64,000 nt of DNA from Pseudomonas sp. S04 (GTDB lineage: Bacteria > Pseudomonadota > Gammaproteobacteria > Pseudomonadales > Pseudomonadaceae): the NCBI RefSeq assembly GCF_009834545.1, contig NZ_CP019427.1:2982001-3046000 (forward strand). Direction: 5' to 3'. The notes below the pieces were generated by a model that saw only the letters and a program-made list of their open reading frames with translations, did no database searches and was not told the origin of the DNA. Shown here in pieces: positions 8,490 to 17,574 of this stretch (position 1 is the stretch's first letter; the number at the start of each line of letters is the position of its first letter). The position numbers were made by a program, and so were the translations under genes.

Positions 8490-9440
8490 TCAGCTCGACC
8501 CCGGAACGTTCGGCCACAAATCAGAAACCAGGAACAACCGTTCGGCTTCCTCCCAGTCGCCCTGAGGGTTTTCGCTCAGGCGCACCATCAGCTGTGCCGG
8601 CGCCATGGGTTGCAGCTCAGCCAGCCAGGCGTGCAGTTGCTCCGGGCGCCAGGCCTGGTCGGCGCTGTAGTGCGCAGGCGCCAGCCAGGCGTGGCGGGGC
8701 AGGTTTACCCAGCGTCCGGGCGGGCGTTGCGCGACAAAGGCCGGCCAGTCCTTCTGGTGCAGCCAGCTGCCGCGCAGGTGTTGCGGGTGGGCACCGGTCG
8801 GGGGTTCGGCGTGCCCCGGCCACGGGTACAGCAGATAGCCGCCGAGCCACAGCCTGGCGCTGAACTCCCCGATATCCAGGGCGGCCAGGGCCGCGCGGCT
8901 CTCCGGGCGCGCGGAGATCGGCAGCTGGTGTTGGCTCAGGTGCGCCAGCTTCAGGTCCAGTCGGTCGTGGCAACCGGGGCCCAGCCACTGCGCGGGGTCC
9001 TGGCCGTTGCCTTGTTGCGGGCCGAGGTAGAGCTTGATTGCCAACTCCAGGTGATGCACACCGTCGCGGTCGCGCAGCAACATGTCCAGCTCCCCCAGGG
9101 TATGACCTTCGCGGCGGATCGGCAGGTTGGCGGCAATCAGTTCGATCCCCGGCGCATGCTGCACGGCAAATTGCCACAGACGTTCGTAATACAGGCCCAA
9201 GCGCCGGGTGCGAGCCTGGGACAACCAGTGCAGCAGAGCGTAGCTGTCGCGGTCGAGCTCGCGCAGCCAGCGCTCCAGGCGCTGCGGATCGTTCACCCAG
9301 TCGCTGCCGGCCAGCGGATGGCGTTGCGGCCAGGGCGTGGCGCTGAGCATCGGCGGGGCGAGAATCACCCACGCCAGGTCGCGCACTTGCGGGTGGTGCA
9401 ACTGGTGGGGCAGGGTGAGCAAATCGGGGAACAGGATCAT
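8490..9440 (-). CDS. DUF1853 family protein
   Basis: A 316-residue soluble protein that I assign to DUF1853 from its size, the internal segment [15 protein letters not shown] and the following [20 protein letters not shown], and its place next to nadK as in other pseudomonads. The [10 protein letters not shown]...[10 protein letters not shown] pattern (acid-rich strand, then E-x-K) resembles a PD-(D/E)xK nuclease core (D...ELAIKLY), so it may be a nuclease-fold protein. That is inference; no biochemical function is known to me. It is divergent from nadK, with about 100 bases between the starts. Confidence 0.75.
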   Translation of the reverse strand: MILFPDLLTLPHQLHHPQVRDLAWVILAPPMLSATPWPQRHPLAGSDWVNDPQRLERWLRELDRDSYALLHWLSQARTRRLGLYYERLWQFAVQHAPGIELIAANLPIRREGHTLGELDMLLRDRDGVHHLELAIKLYLGPQQGNGQDPAQWLGPGCHDRLDLKLAHLSQHQLPISARPESRAALAALDIGEFSARLWLGGYLLYPWPGHAEPPTGAHPQHLRGSWLHQKDWPAFVAQRPPGRWVNLPRHAWLAPAHYSADQAWRPEQLHAWLAELQPMAPAQLMVRLSENPQGDWEEAERLFLVSDLWPNVPGSS

Positions 9441-9544
9441 TTTGCGAGCATAGCTTCTAAAGTCCCGGCTGAAAGGATTTTGTCTACGCAGCGCTTTCGC
9501 CCATAATCGTGGTTTTCGCCGTTGCAGACCCCCGCAGGAGCCCC

Positions 9545-10435
9545 ATGGAGCAATTTCGCAATATCGGCATTATCGGTCGCCTGGGCAGTTCCCAGGTGCT
9601 GGATACCGTTCGCCGACTGAAAAGATTCCTGCTTGACCGGCACTTGCACGTGATTCTCGAAGACACCATCGCCGAAGTCCTGCCCGGCCACGGCCTGCAG
9701 ACCTCGTCGCGCAAGATGCTTGGCGAAGTCTGCGACATGGTGATTGTGGTCGGCGGTGACGGCAGCCTGCTGGGCGCCGCACGGGCACTGGCGCGACACA
9801 ACATCCCGGTGCTGGGGATCAACCGCGGCAACCTGGGTTTCCTCACCGACATCCGCCCCGACGAGCTGGAAGTCAAGGTCGCCGAAGTGCTGGACGGCCA
9901 CTACCTGGTGGAAAACCGCTTCCTGCTCCAGGCCGAAGTGCGCCGCCATGCCGAAGCCATCGGCCAGGGCGATGCCCTTAATGACGTGGTGCTGCACCCC
10001 GGCAAGTCGACCCGGATGATCGAGTTCGAGCTGTACATCGACGGCCAGTTCGTCTGCAGCCAGAAAGCCGACGGCCTGATCGTCGCCACACCCACCGGTT
10101 CCACGGCCTACGCGCTGTCGGCCGGCGGCCCGATCATGCATCCCAAGCTCGATGCCATTGTGATTGTGCCGATGTACCCCCATACCTTGTCCGGACGGCC
10201 GATCGTGGTCGATGGCAACAGTGAGCTGAAAATCGTCGTGTCCAAGGATATGCAGATTTACCCGCAGGTTTCCTGTGATGGGCAGAATCACTTTACCTGC
10301 GCCCCCGGCGACACCATCACTATCAGCAAGAAGGCGCAGAAGTTGCGGCTGATCCACCCACTGGACCACAACTACTACGAAGTCTGCCGGACCAAGCTTG
10401 GCTGGGGCAGCCGTTTGGGTGGTGGAGGCGACTGA
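9545..10435 (+). CDS. nadK: NAD kinase
   Basis: Phosphorylates NAD+ to NADP+ using ATP; it is the only route to NADP in most bacteria. The 296-residue protein has the GGDGS motif with the catalytic D72, and further on [20 protein letters not shown], the second family signature. The start at 9545 follows a strong gcaggag site; the frame is open further up to 9509. Its TGA shares one base with the ATG of the metallophosphoesterase, and a rhomboid gene overlaps next, so the three are translationally linked. Confidence 0.95.
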   Translation: MEQFRNIGIIGRLGSSQVLDTVRRLKRFLLDRHLHVILEDTIAEVLPGHGLQTSSRKMLGEVCDMVIVVGGDGSLLGAARALARHNIPVLGINRGNLGFLTDIRPDELEVKVAEVLDGHYLVENRFLLQAEVRRHAEAIGQGDALNDVVLHPGKSTRMIEFELYIDGQFVCSQKADGLIVATPTGSTAYALSAGGPIMHPKLDAIVIVPMYPHTLSGRPIVVDGNSELKIVVSKDMQIYPQVSCDGQNHFTCAPGDTITISKKAQKLRLIHPLDHNYYEVCRTKLGWGSRLGGGGD

Positions 10436-11406
10436 TGCTCGATCCCGCGCGTAGCTACGACCTGATCGGTGACGTGCACGGTTGCGCTCATACCCTTGAG
10501 CATCTGCTGGACCGACTCGGGTACCACAAGATGGGTGGCGTGTGGCGTCACCCATCGCGCATGGCGGTGTTCCTGGGCGACGTCATCGACCGTGGCCCGC
10601 GCATCCGCGAGGCGCTGCACCTGGTGCACGACATGGTCGAGGCAGGCCAGGCGCTGTGCATCATGGGCAACCACGAGTTCAACGCGCTGGGCTGGAGCAC
10701 ACCGGCACCACCGGGCAGCGGCAAGCAGTACGTGCGCGAGCACACCCCGCGCCATGCCCGGCTGATCGATGAAACCCTGAGCCAGTTTGCCCACCACCCC
10801 GCAGACTGGCACGACTTCCTCGAATGGTTCTACGAGATGCCGCTGTTTGTCGACGCCGGGCGTTTCCGGGTAGTGCATGCCTGCTGGGACGGTGGCTTGA
10901 TCGACCTGCTGCGCCGCCAGCACCCTGACGGCTGCGTGGATGAACACTTCGTCCAGGCCGCGGCGGTCAGCGGCAGCTTTGCCTGCATGGCCTTCGACCG
11001 CCTGTTGCGCGGCACCGACATGCGCCTGCCCCACGGCTTGACCATGACCAGCGGCGATGGCCTGACGCGTTCGTTCTTCCGTACCAAATTCTGGGAAGAC
11101 AACCCGCAGACCTACGGCGACATCGTGTTCCAGCCGGACGCCTTGCCCGAACCCGTGGCCCAGACCCCGCTGACCCCAGTGGAAAAAGACACCCTGCTGC
11201 GCTATGGCGTCGACGAGCCCTTGTTGTTCGTCGGCCACTACTGGCGCAGCGGCAAACCAGCGCCCATCCGCCAGAACCTGGCGTGCCTGGACTACAGCGC
11301 AGTGCTGTACGGCAAGCTGGTTGCCTATCGACTTGACCAGGAAACCCGACTCGACCCGAGCAAATTCGTCTGGGTCGATGTCGAACGGCCGGAGGCCCTG
11401 CAATGA
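10435..11406 (+). CDS. Calcineurin-like metallophosphoesterase
   Basis: A 323-residue phosphoesterase of the PPP/diadenosine-tetraphosphatase-like fold. Metal-binding motifs in order: GDVHG (D13, H15), GDVIDRGP (about residues 47-54), GNHEF (about 79-83), and the late histidine in VGHYWRSG (about 261). The motif set is the one found in protein phosphatases and ApaH-like enzymes, but the substrate is not determined. It overlaps nadK by one base and the rhomboid gene by four, which makes an operon nearly certain. Confidence 0.85.
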   Translation: MLDPARSYDLIGDVHGCAHTLEHLLDRLGYHKMGGVWRHPSRMAVFLGDVIDRGPRIREALHLVHDMVEAGQALCIMGNHEFNALGWSTPAPPGSGKQYVREHTPRHARLIDETLSQFAHHPADWHDFLEWFYEMPLFVDAGRFRVVHACWDGGLIDLLRRQHPDGCVDEHFVQAAAVSGSFACMAFDRLLRGTDMRLPHGLTMTSGDGLTRSFFRTKFWEDNPQTYGDIVFQPDALPEPVAQTPLTPVEKDTLLRYGVDEPLLFVGHYWRSGKPAPIRQNLACLDYSAVLYGKLVAYRLDQETRLDPSKFVWVDVERPEALQ

Positions 11407-12272
11407 GTGCTGTTGCTGTATTACGTCTGCCCCTGACTGTGGACCTCAGTGGTTTTGTCAAACTGCTGCAACGTATGCAGGTGCCCCATCGAGTCAGCGA
11501 GGAGGCGGGACAGCAGGTGCTCTGGGTGCCGCACGCCGTCAGCGAAGACGTGCGCGCGCTGTACCAACGGTTTCCAGCAGGTGATCCCGATCAGCAACTG
11601 GACTTGCCGCCCGCGGCGAAATCCCAGCGTCCGGGTTTTATTGCGCAACTGCGCGCCAGCCCCATGACCGCCTTGGTGCTGCTGCTGACGCTGATCGTCG
11701 GCGCTATCACCTTACTGGGGACCAACCTCGATACGATGCGCTGGTTCACCTTCCTGCAGTTTCGCGTGGTGGGCGAGTACATCCATTTCACCCCCCTGGC
11801 CGACAGCCTGGCGGCAGGGCAGTGGTGGCGCCTGGTGACGCCGATGCTGATCCACTTCGGTTTCCTGCACGTGGCCATGAACGGCATGTGGTACTGGGAA
11901 CTGGGACGGCGCATCGAAGCGCGCCAGGGTGGCATCAACCTGTTGGGCCTGACCCTGCTGTTCAGCCTGGTGTCGAACTACGCCCAGTATTTTTACGGCG
12001 GTCCGGGGCTGTTCGGCGGCCTGTCCGGAGTGCTGTACGGCCTGCTTGGGCACTGCTGGATCTACCAATGGCTGGCGCCGAACCCGGCTTATCGCTTGCC
12101 GCGTGGCGTGCTGGTGATGATGCTGGTGTGGCTGGTGCTCTGTCTGTCGGGGCTGATCTCGCTGATCGGTTTCGGCGAAATCGCCAATGCGGCCCACGTC
12201 GGCGGGTTACTCGTCGGCTGCGCCACCGGTTTGTTGGGCGGCTTGTACAGTCGTCGTAAAACAGCCCTCTAA
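11403..12272 (+). CDS. Rhomboid family intramembrane serine protease
   Basis: A 289-residue GlpG-like protease that cleaves membrane proteins within the bilayer. An N-terminal cytosolic domain (about 1-80) precedes six or more hydrophobic segments. The catalytic pair is S208 (GGLSGVLYG) and H265 (ANAAHVGG). The oxyanion-side motif H151-x4-H156-x3-N160 (HFGFLHVAMN) is also present, so the protein should be active. It overlaps the phosphoesterase by four bases. The neighbour order nadK-phosphoesterase-rhomboid-YeaC-DUF2797-pepN matches other Pseudomonas genomes as I know them. Confidence 0.9.
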   Translation: MSAVAVLRLPLTVDLSGFVKLLQRMQVPHRVSEEAGQQVLWVPHAVSEDVRALYQRFPAGDPDQQLDLPPAAKSQRPGFIAQLRASPMTALVLLLTLIVGAITLLGTNLDTMRWFTFLQFRVVGEYIHFTPLADSLAAGQWWRLVTPMLIHFGFLHVAMNGMWYWELGRRIEARQGGINLLGLTLLFSLVSNYAQYFYGGPGLFGGLSGVLYGLLGHCWIYQWLAPNPAYRLPRGVLVMMLVWLVLCLSGLISLIGFGEIANAAHVGGLLVGCATGLLGGLYSRRKTAL

Positions 12273-12305
12273 TCTGTTTAGTAAATGAAGAGCACGGAGA
12301 CCCTG

Positions 12306-12566
12306 ATGTCCTCTTTTAGCGAAATGATCAACAACATCACCCCCGAGATCTACCAGAGCCTGAAACTGGCAGTGGAGATCGGCAAGTGGTCCGACGGCGG
12401 CAAACTCACCGCCGAGCAGCGTGAACTGTCGTTGCAGGCAATGATTGCCTGGGAAGTGCAGAACCTGCCCGAAGACCAGCGCACCGGCTACATGGGCCCG
12501 CAGGAATGCAGCTCCAAGTCGATCGAAGTGCCGAATATCCTGTTCAAGTCGGATGCCATCCATTGA
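12306..12566 (+). CDS. YeaC-like DUF1315 family protein
   Basis: An 86-residue cytosolic protein. The stretch ITPEIYQSLKLAVEIGKWSD matches E. coli YeaC, with LTAEQRELSLQAMIAW following. Function unknown. The ATG at 12306 follows ggaga five bases away; an in-frame ATG at 12285 is less well placed. The stop codon overlaps the probable TTG start of the DUF2797 gene, which indicates translational coupling. Confidence 0.85.
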   Translation: MSSFSEMINNITPEIYQSLKLAVEIGKWSDGGKLTAEQRELSLQAMIAWEVQNLPEDQRTGYMGPQECSSKSIEVPNILFKSDAIH

Positions 12567-13393
12567 TCGAGATTGGCCGCGGTGCAATCAGTAAAATGTC
12601 GGCGCGCCTCGACGCGTCGGCGGTGCAATACGCCTTTCGCCTGGGCGATACCGAGGTGCCGGTCAACCCGCTGATCGGCAGCACGCTGCGCCTGGAGTTC
12701 CTGGGGGCGATCCACTGCAGCCATTGTGGACGCAAGACCAAGACCAGCTTCAGCCAGGGTTACTGCTACCCGTGCATGACCAAGCTGGCGCAGTGCGACG
12801 TCTGCATCATGAGCCCGGAACGCTGTCACTACGACGCCGGCACCTGCCGCGACCCGGGCTGGGGCGAGCAGTTCTGCATGACCGATCACATTGTGTATCT
12901 GTCCAACTCTTCCGGGGTCAAGGTCGGGATCACCCGTGCCACCCAGTTGCCGACCCGCTGGATCGACCAGGGCGCCCGCCAGGCACTGCCCATCATGCGG
13001 GTGTCGACCCGTCAGCAATCGGGGTTCGTCGAAGACCTGTTCCGCAGCCAGGTGGCCGACAAGACCAACTGGCGCGCCTTGCTCAAGGGCGAAGCGCCCG
13101 CGGTCGACCTGGCCGCGGTTCGCGATCAACTGTTTGCCAGCTGTGCCGAAGGCCTGCAAGGCTTGCAGGCGCGTTTTGGCTTGCAGGCGATCCAACCGGT
13201 CACCGATGTCGAGCCGCTGGAGATCCATTACCCGGTGCAACAATACCCGGCGAAGATTGTCAGTTTTAACCTGGACAAGAACCCGATTGCCGAAGGCACG
13301 CTGATGGGGATCAAGGGCCAGTACCTGATCTTCGACACCGGCGTGATCAATATTCGTAAATACACGGCCTACCAGCTCGCCGTGCATCAGTAG
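12563..13393 (+). CDS. DUF2797 family protein with cysteine-rich metal-binding segment
   Basis: A 276-residue protein. The N-terminal half carries a cysteine array: CSHCGRKTKTSFSQGYCYPC, then CDVC and CHYD...C and C in the next 35 residues. This is probably a zinc-ribbon pair. It is followed by VYLSNSSGVKVGITRATQLP, which resembles a GIY-YIG-like beta strand (VYLxxS...VKVGITR). A nuclease relation is only a guess. I place the start at the TTG at 12563, which overlaps the DUF1315 stop and gives LIEIGRGAISKM, the family N-terminus. The frame continues upstream to an ATG at 12506 inside DUF1315, which I do not favour. Confidence 0.78.
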   Translation: MIEIGRGAISKMSARLDASAVQYAFRLGDTEVPVNPLIGSTLRLEFLGAIHCSHCGRKTKTSFSQGYCYPCMTKLAQCDVCIMSPERCHYDAGTCRDPGWGEQFCMTDHIVYLSNSSGVKVGITRATQLPTRWIDQGARQALPIMRVSTRQQSGFVEDLFRSQVADKTNWRALLKGEAPAVDLAAVRDQLFASCAEGLQGLQARFGLQAIQPVTDVEPLEIHYPVQQYPAKIVSFNLDKNPIAEGTLMGIKGQYLIFDTGVINIRKYTAYQLAVHQ

Positions 13394-13406
13394 AAGGATT
13401 CGAGCC

Positions 13407-16064
13407 ATGCGCACCGAACAACCGAAGATGATTTACCTGAAGGACTATCAGGCGCCTGAGTACCTGATCGACGAGACGCACCTGACCTTCGAGTTGTTCG
13501 AGGACCACAGCCTGGTCCATGCGCAACTGGTGATGCGCCGCAACCCGGCCCAAGGCGCCGGCCTGCCGCCGCTGGTGCTCGACGGCCAGCAGCTGGAACT
13601 GCTGTCGGTGGCCCTGGGCGATAACACGCTGACGCCGGCCGACTATCAGTTGAGCGACAGCCACCTGACCCTGCACCCGACCAGCGCCAGCTTCACGGTC
13701 GATACCAGCGTGCGCATCCACCCGCAAACCAACACCGCCCTGGAAGGCCTGTACAAGTCCAGTGGCATGTTCTGCACCCAGTGCGAGGCCGAGGGTTTTC
13801 GCAAGATCACCTACTACCTCGACCGCCCGGACGTGATGAGCAAGTTCACCACCACGGTCAGCGCCGAGCAGCACAGCTATCCGGTGCTGCTGTCCAACGG
13901 CAACCCGATTGCCTCAGGCCCAGGCGAAGACGGCCGGCACTGGGCGACCTGGGAAGACCCGTTCATGAAACCGGCCTACCTGTTCGCCCTGGTGGCCGGT
14001 GACCTGTGGTGCGTCGAAGACACCTTCACCACCATGACCCAACGCAGCGTGGCCCTGCGCATCTATGTCGAGCCGGAAAACATCGACAAGTGCCAGCACG
14101 CCATGAACAGCCTGAAGAAGTCCATGCGCTGGGACGAAGAAGTCTACGGTCGCGAGTACGACCTGGACATCTTCATGATCGTCGCGGTCAACGACTTCAA
14201 CATGGGTGCCATGGAGAACAAGGGTCTCAACATCTTCAACTCCAGTTGCGTGCTGGCCCGTGCCGAAACCGCCACCGATGCCGCCCACCAGCGGGTCGAG
14301 GCGGTGGTCGCCCACGAGTACTTCCACAACTGGTCGGGCAACCGCGTGACGTGCCGCGACTGGTTCCAGTTGTCGCTCAAGGAAGGTTTCACGGTGTTCC
14401 GCGATGCCGAGTTCTCCGCTGACATGCATTCGCGCACCGTCAAGCGGATCGAGGACGTCGCCTACCTGCGCACCCATCAGTTCGCCGAGGATGCCGGCCC
14501 CATGGCGCATGCCGTGCGCCCGGACAGCTTCATCGAGATTTCCAACTTCTACACCCTGACGGTCTACGAGAAGGGCTCGGAAGTGGTGCGCATGATCCGC
14601 ACCTTGCTCGGCAACGAAGGGTTCCGCAAAGGCAGCGACCTGTATTTCGAGCGTCATGACGGTCAGGCCGTGACCTGTGATGATTTCATCAAGGCCATGG
14701 AAGACGCCAACGCGGTCGACCTGACCCAGTTCAAGCGCTGGTACAGCCAGGCCGGTACGCCGCGTCTGGCGGTCAGCGAGTCGTACGATGCCGCGGCCCG
14801 GACCTACAGCCTGACGGTGCGCCAGAGCTGCCCGGAAACCCCGGACAAGGTGCAGAAACTGCCGTTCGTGATTCCCCTGGAACTGGGCCTGCTGGACCGC
14901 CAGGGCGCGGCGATTGCCCTGCGCCTGAGCGGCGAAGCGGCGGCCAGTGGCACCTCCCGCGTGCTGTCGGTGACCGAAGCCGAACAGACTTTCACCTTCC
15001 TCGACATTGCCGAACACCCGCTGCCGTCCTTGCTGCGCGGTTTCTCGGCACCGGTGAAACTGAGCTTCCCGTACAACCGCGACCAATTGATGTTCCTGAT
15101 GCAGCACGACAGCGACGGCTTCAACCGTTGGGAAGCCGGCCAGCAACTGTCGGTGCAAGTGCTCCAGGAACTGATCGGCCAGCACCAGGCGGGGCAGGCA
15201 CTGGCCCTCGACCAGCGTTTGATCGAAGCGCTGCGCAGCGTGCTCGCCGATCCGGGCCTGGACCAGGCCATGGTTGCCGAAATGCTCTCGCTGCCGAGTG
15301 AAGCCTACCTGACCGAAATCAGCGAAGTGGCGGACGTCGAGGCAATTCATGCCGCCCGTGAATTTGCTCGCAAACAACTGGCCGAGCAACTGTTCGAAGG
15401 GTTGTGGCTGCGTTACCAGGCCAATCGCGAGCTGTCCCGGCAGACACCGTACCTCGCTGAGGCCGAGCACTTTGCCCGGCGCAGCCTGCAGAACATCGCC
15501 TTGTCCTACCTGATGCTCAGCGCCAAGCCTGAAGTCCTGGCCGCGACCCTTGAGCAGTTCGAGGCCTGCGACAACATGACCGAGCGCCTGACGGCGTTGG
15601 CGGTGCTGGTCAATTCGCCGTTCGAGGCCGAGAGGGCCAAGGCCCTGGCGAGCTTCGCCGAGCACTTCAAGGACAATCCGCTGGTCATGGACCAATGGTT
15701 CAGCGTTCAGGCTGGCAGCGGCCTGCCGGGTGGCTTGCAGCGCGTGCGGCAACTGATGGAGCACCCGGCGTTCAACCTCAGGAACCCGAACAAGGTCCGG
15801 GCGCTGGTGGGGGCGTTCGCCGGGCAGAACCTGATCAACTTCCACGCCGCCGACGGCTCGGGCTATCGCTTCCTCGCTGACCTGGTGATCGAGCTCAACG
15901 GCTTCAATCCGCAGATCGCCTCGCGTCAACTGGCGCCGTTGACCCGCTGGCGCAAATACGACAGCGCCCGCCAGGCGCTGATGAAAGCTCAACTGGAACG
16001 CATCCGCGCCTCGGGCGAACTGTCCAGCGACGTCTTCGAGGTGGTCAGCAAAAGCCTGGCTTAG
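13407..16064 (+). CDS. pepN: Aminopeptidase N
   Basis: A cytosolic M1 metallopeptidase that removes N-terminal residues from peptides during protein turnover. The 885 residues match the length of gammaproteobacterial PepN. Visible catalytic elements are the exopeptidase motif GAMEN (267-271), the zinc motif HEYFHNW (H303, E304, H307) and the third zinc ligand E326 in LSLKEGF. The start MRTEQPKMIYLKDYQAP is preceded by an aagga site. It follows the DUF2797 gene by 13 bases and is the last gene of this co-oriented run. Downstream lie REP-derived tandem repeats. Confidence 0.97.
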   Translation: MRTEQPKMIYLKDYQAPEYLIDETHLTFELFEDHSLVHAQLVMRRNPAQGAGLPPLVLDGQQLELLSVALGDNTLTPADYQLSDSHLTLHPTSASFTVDTSVRIHPQTNTALEGLYKSSGMFCTQCEAEGFRKITYYLDRPDVMSKFTTTVSAEQHSYPVLLSNGNPIASGPGEDGRHWATWEDPFMKPAYLFALVAGDLWCVEDTFTTMTQRSVALRIYVEPENIDKCQHAMNSLKKSMRWDEEVYGREYDLDIFMIVAVNDFNMGAMENKGLNIFNSSCVLARAETATDAAHQRVEAVVAHEYFHNWSGNRVTCRDWFQLSLKEGFTVFRDAEFSADMHSRTVKRIEDVAYLRTHQFAEDAGPMAHAVRPDSFIEISNFYTLTVYEKGSEVVRMIRTLLGNEGFRKGSDLYFERHDGQAVTCDDFIKAMEDANAVDLTQFKRWYSQAGTPRLAVSESYDAAARTYSLTVRQSCPETPDKVQKLPFVIPLELGLLDRQGAAIALRLSGEAAASGTSRVLSVTEAEQTFTFLDIAEHPLPSLLRGFSAPVKLSFPYNRDQLMFLMQHDSDGFNRWEAGQQLSVQVLQELIGQHQAGQALALDQRLIEALRSVLADPGLDQAMVAEMLSLPSEAYLTEISEVADVEAIHAAREFARKQLAEQLFEGLWLRYQANRELSRQTPYLAEAEHFARRSLQNIALSYLMLSAKPEVLAATLEQFEACDNMTERLTALAVLVNSPFEAERAKALASFAEHFKDNPLVMDQWFSVQAGSGLPGGLQRVRQLMEHPAFNLRNPNKVRALVGAFAGQNLINFHAADGSGYRFLADLVIELNGFNPQIASRQLAPLTRWRKYDSARQALMKAQLERIRASGELSSDVFEVVSKSLA

Positions 16065-16217
16065 GTAGGAGCGGGCTCCCGCTTGCGGTGCCCGCTTGCG
16101 GCTCCCGCTTGCGGTGCCCGCTTGCGGCTCCCGCTTGCGGTGCCCGCTTGCGGTTTCCTATTCAACATCGATGGCGCCTGACCCACCGCCATCGCGAGCA
16201 AGCTCGCTCCTACAAAA
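16065..16217. repeat. Tandem 13-base repeats derived from a REP element
   Basis: From 16075 to 16152 two 13-mers, gctcccgcttgcg and gtgcccgcttgcg, alternate without interruption three times (six units). A normal inverted REP copy (catcgcgagcaagctcgctc, about 16191-16215) follows. The 13-mer is the cccgcttgcgg core found in other REP copies of this window, so an internal piece of a REP has been amplified. Confidence 0.85.
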
Positions 16218-16493
16218 GGGCTTAACTGATCGACATTAACCTTCGTGGCCTTTTTTCATCATGCGCACGAATGCCTTGCCATTCAGCGCCTACCCTTACT
16301 CCCCAAGTTAACAAAACATAACGTGGCGTCGATTGTCAGACGATTCTAAAGCTGGATAGGATAGGCCAGCTTCCGAGAAGGGGCTCTAGATTGCAGGTTT
16401 CAGCTCAACGCTGAATCCGGTCATCCGGTAGCACGCCCCGCACGGCGCCCTGAAAGGTTGAACGACCTAACAATAATAATGGGGGAAAGGTCT
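16218..16493. promoter_or_regulatory. Promoter region of the Ycf48/RND pair
   Basis: This gene-free region holds an AT-richer stretch (about 16305-16360). Within it, 16333-16343 reads ttgtcagacga, one base away from the GntR palindrome near lhgO. A small dyad (ttcagc-tcaac-gctgaa, 16399-16415) follows. I could not assign a convincing -35/-10 pair. The next gene has a strong ggggaaagg ribosome site at 16481-16490. Confidence 0.35.
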
Positions 16494-17546
16494 ATGAGTG
16501 AGCCTGTCATGGGTGTGGGTATTGGCCGCCCGCCGGCACCACGCAGATTCGCGTTGCTGGCTACAGCGCTCTCGCTGTTGGGCAGCGCGGTCCTGTCGGC
16601 ACCGGCCCTGGCGAATGCCACGCCAGCCGTCGATACGGTCTATTCCATTGAGTCGGCCAAGTCCGCCAAGGGCTTGATGCTGGATGTCGTGCATGCTGGC
16701 AAGCGGCTGATCGCGGTCGGTGACCGCGGGCACATTCTCTATTCCGATGACCAGGGCAGCACCTGGACCCAGGCCAAGGTGCCTTCGCGGCAGTTGCTGA
16801 CCTCGGTGTTCTTCGTCGATGACCAGCATGGCTGGGCCGTCGGTCACGATGCGCAGATCCTCGCCAGCGCCGACGGCGGAGTGACCTGGACCAAGCAGTT
16901 CGAAGACCTCAAACGCGAAGCGCCGTTGCTCGACGTCTGGTTCAAGGACGCCAGCAACGGCTTTGCCGTGGGTGCCTATGGCGCGCTACTGGAAACCACC
17001 GACGCCGGGAAAACCTGGGAAGACGTCAGTGACCGCCTCGACAACGAAGATCAGTACCACCTCAACGCCATTGCCGCGGTCAAGGATGCCGGCCTGTTCA
17101 TCGTCGGAGAGCAGGGCAGCATGTTCCGCTCCGCCGATTGGGGCCAGACCTGGGAACGGGTCGAAGGCCCGTACGAGGGTTCGCTGTTCGGGGTCATCGG
17201 CACCGCCCAGCCATCGACGCTGCTGGCCTACGGCTTGCGCGGCAACCTGTTCCGCTCCAGCGATTTTGGCAGCACCTGGGAGCCGGTCGAGCTCAAGGCC
17301 GCGCGCGGCGCCCTGGAATTCGGCCTGTCTGGCGCGACCTTGCTCGAGGATGGCTCGATCGTGATCGTCGGCAACGGCGGCAGCGTGGTGCGCAGCAATG
17401 ACGACGGGCAGACCTTCAGTGTGTTCAATCGCCCAGACCGGATTTCGGTGGCGGGCGTCACGGCGGCAGGCAACGGCAATTTGATTTTGGTCGGACAGGG
17501 CGGTGTTCGCGCCACTTCGCCAACCGGCGCAGAACTGAATAAATGA
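16494..17546 (+). CDS. Secreted Ycf48/BNR-repeat beta-propeller protein
   Basis: A 350-residue exported protein. The N-terminus has a basic stretch and a hydrophobic core (about residues 17-38, RFALLATALSLLGSAVLSAP) followed by ALA-N, a signal peptide. The rest consists of six repeats of the form G-x-x-G-x-I/L-x-x-(S/T)-x-D-x-G-x-(T/S)-W, e.g. GDRGHILYSDDQGSTWTQ and GAYGALLETTDAGKTWED. That is a Ycf48/sialidase-like propeller. Ycf48 itself helps assemble photosystem II; in Pseudomonas such proteins accompany an RND exporter and probably act as a periplasmic partner. The RND gene starts 28 bases later. Confidence 0.85.
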   Translation: MSEPVMGVGIGRPPAPRRFALLATALSLLGSAVLSAPALANATPAVDTVYSIESAKSAKGLMLDVVHAGKRLIAVGDRGHILYSDDQGSTWTQAKVPSRQLLTSVFFVDDQHGWAVGHDAQILASADGGVTWTKQFEDLKREAPLLDVWFKDASNGFAVGAYGALLETTDAGKTWEDVSDRLDNEDQYHLNAIAAVKDAGLFIVGEQGSMFRSADWGQTWERVEGPYEGSLFGVIGTAQPSTLLAYGLRGNLFRSSDFGSTWEPVELKAARGALEFGLSGATLLEDGSIVIVGNGGSVVRSNDDGQTFSVFNRPDRISVAGVTAAGNGNLILVGQGGVRATSPTGAELNK

Positions 17547-17574
17547 GCCGGGCAAATAATAAGAAGGCGGAGAA

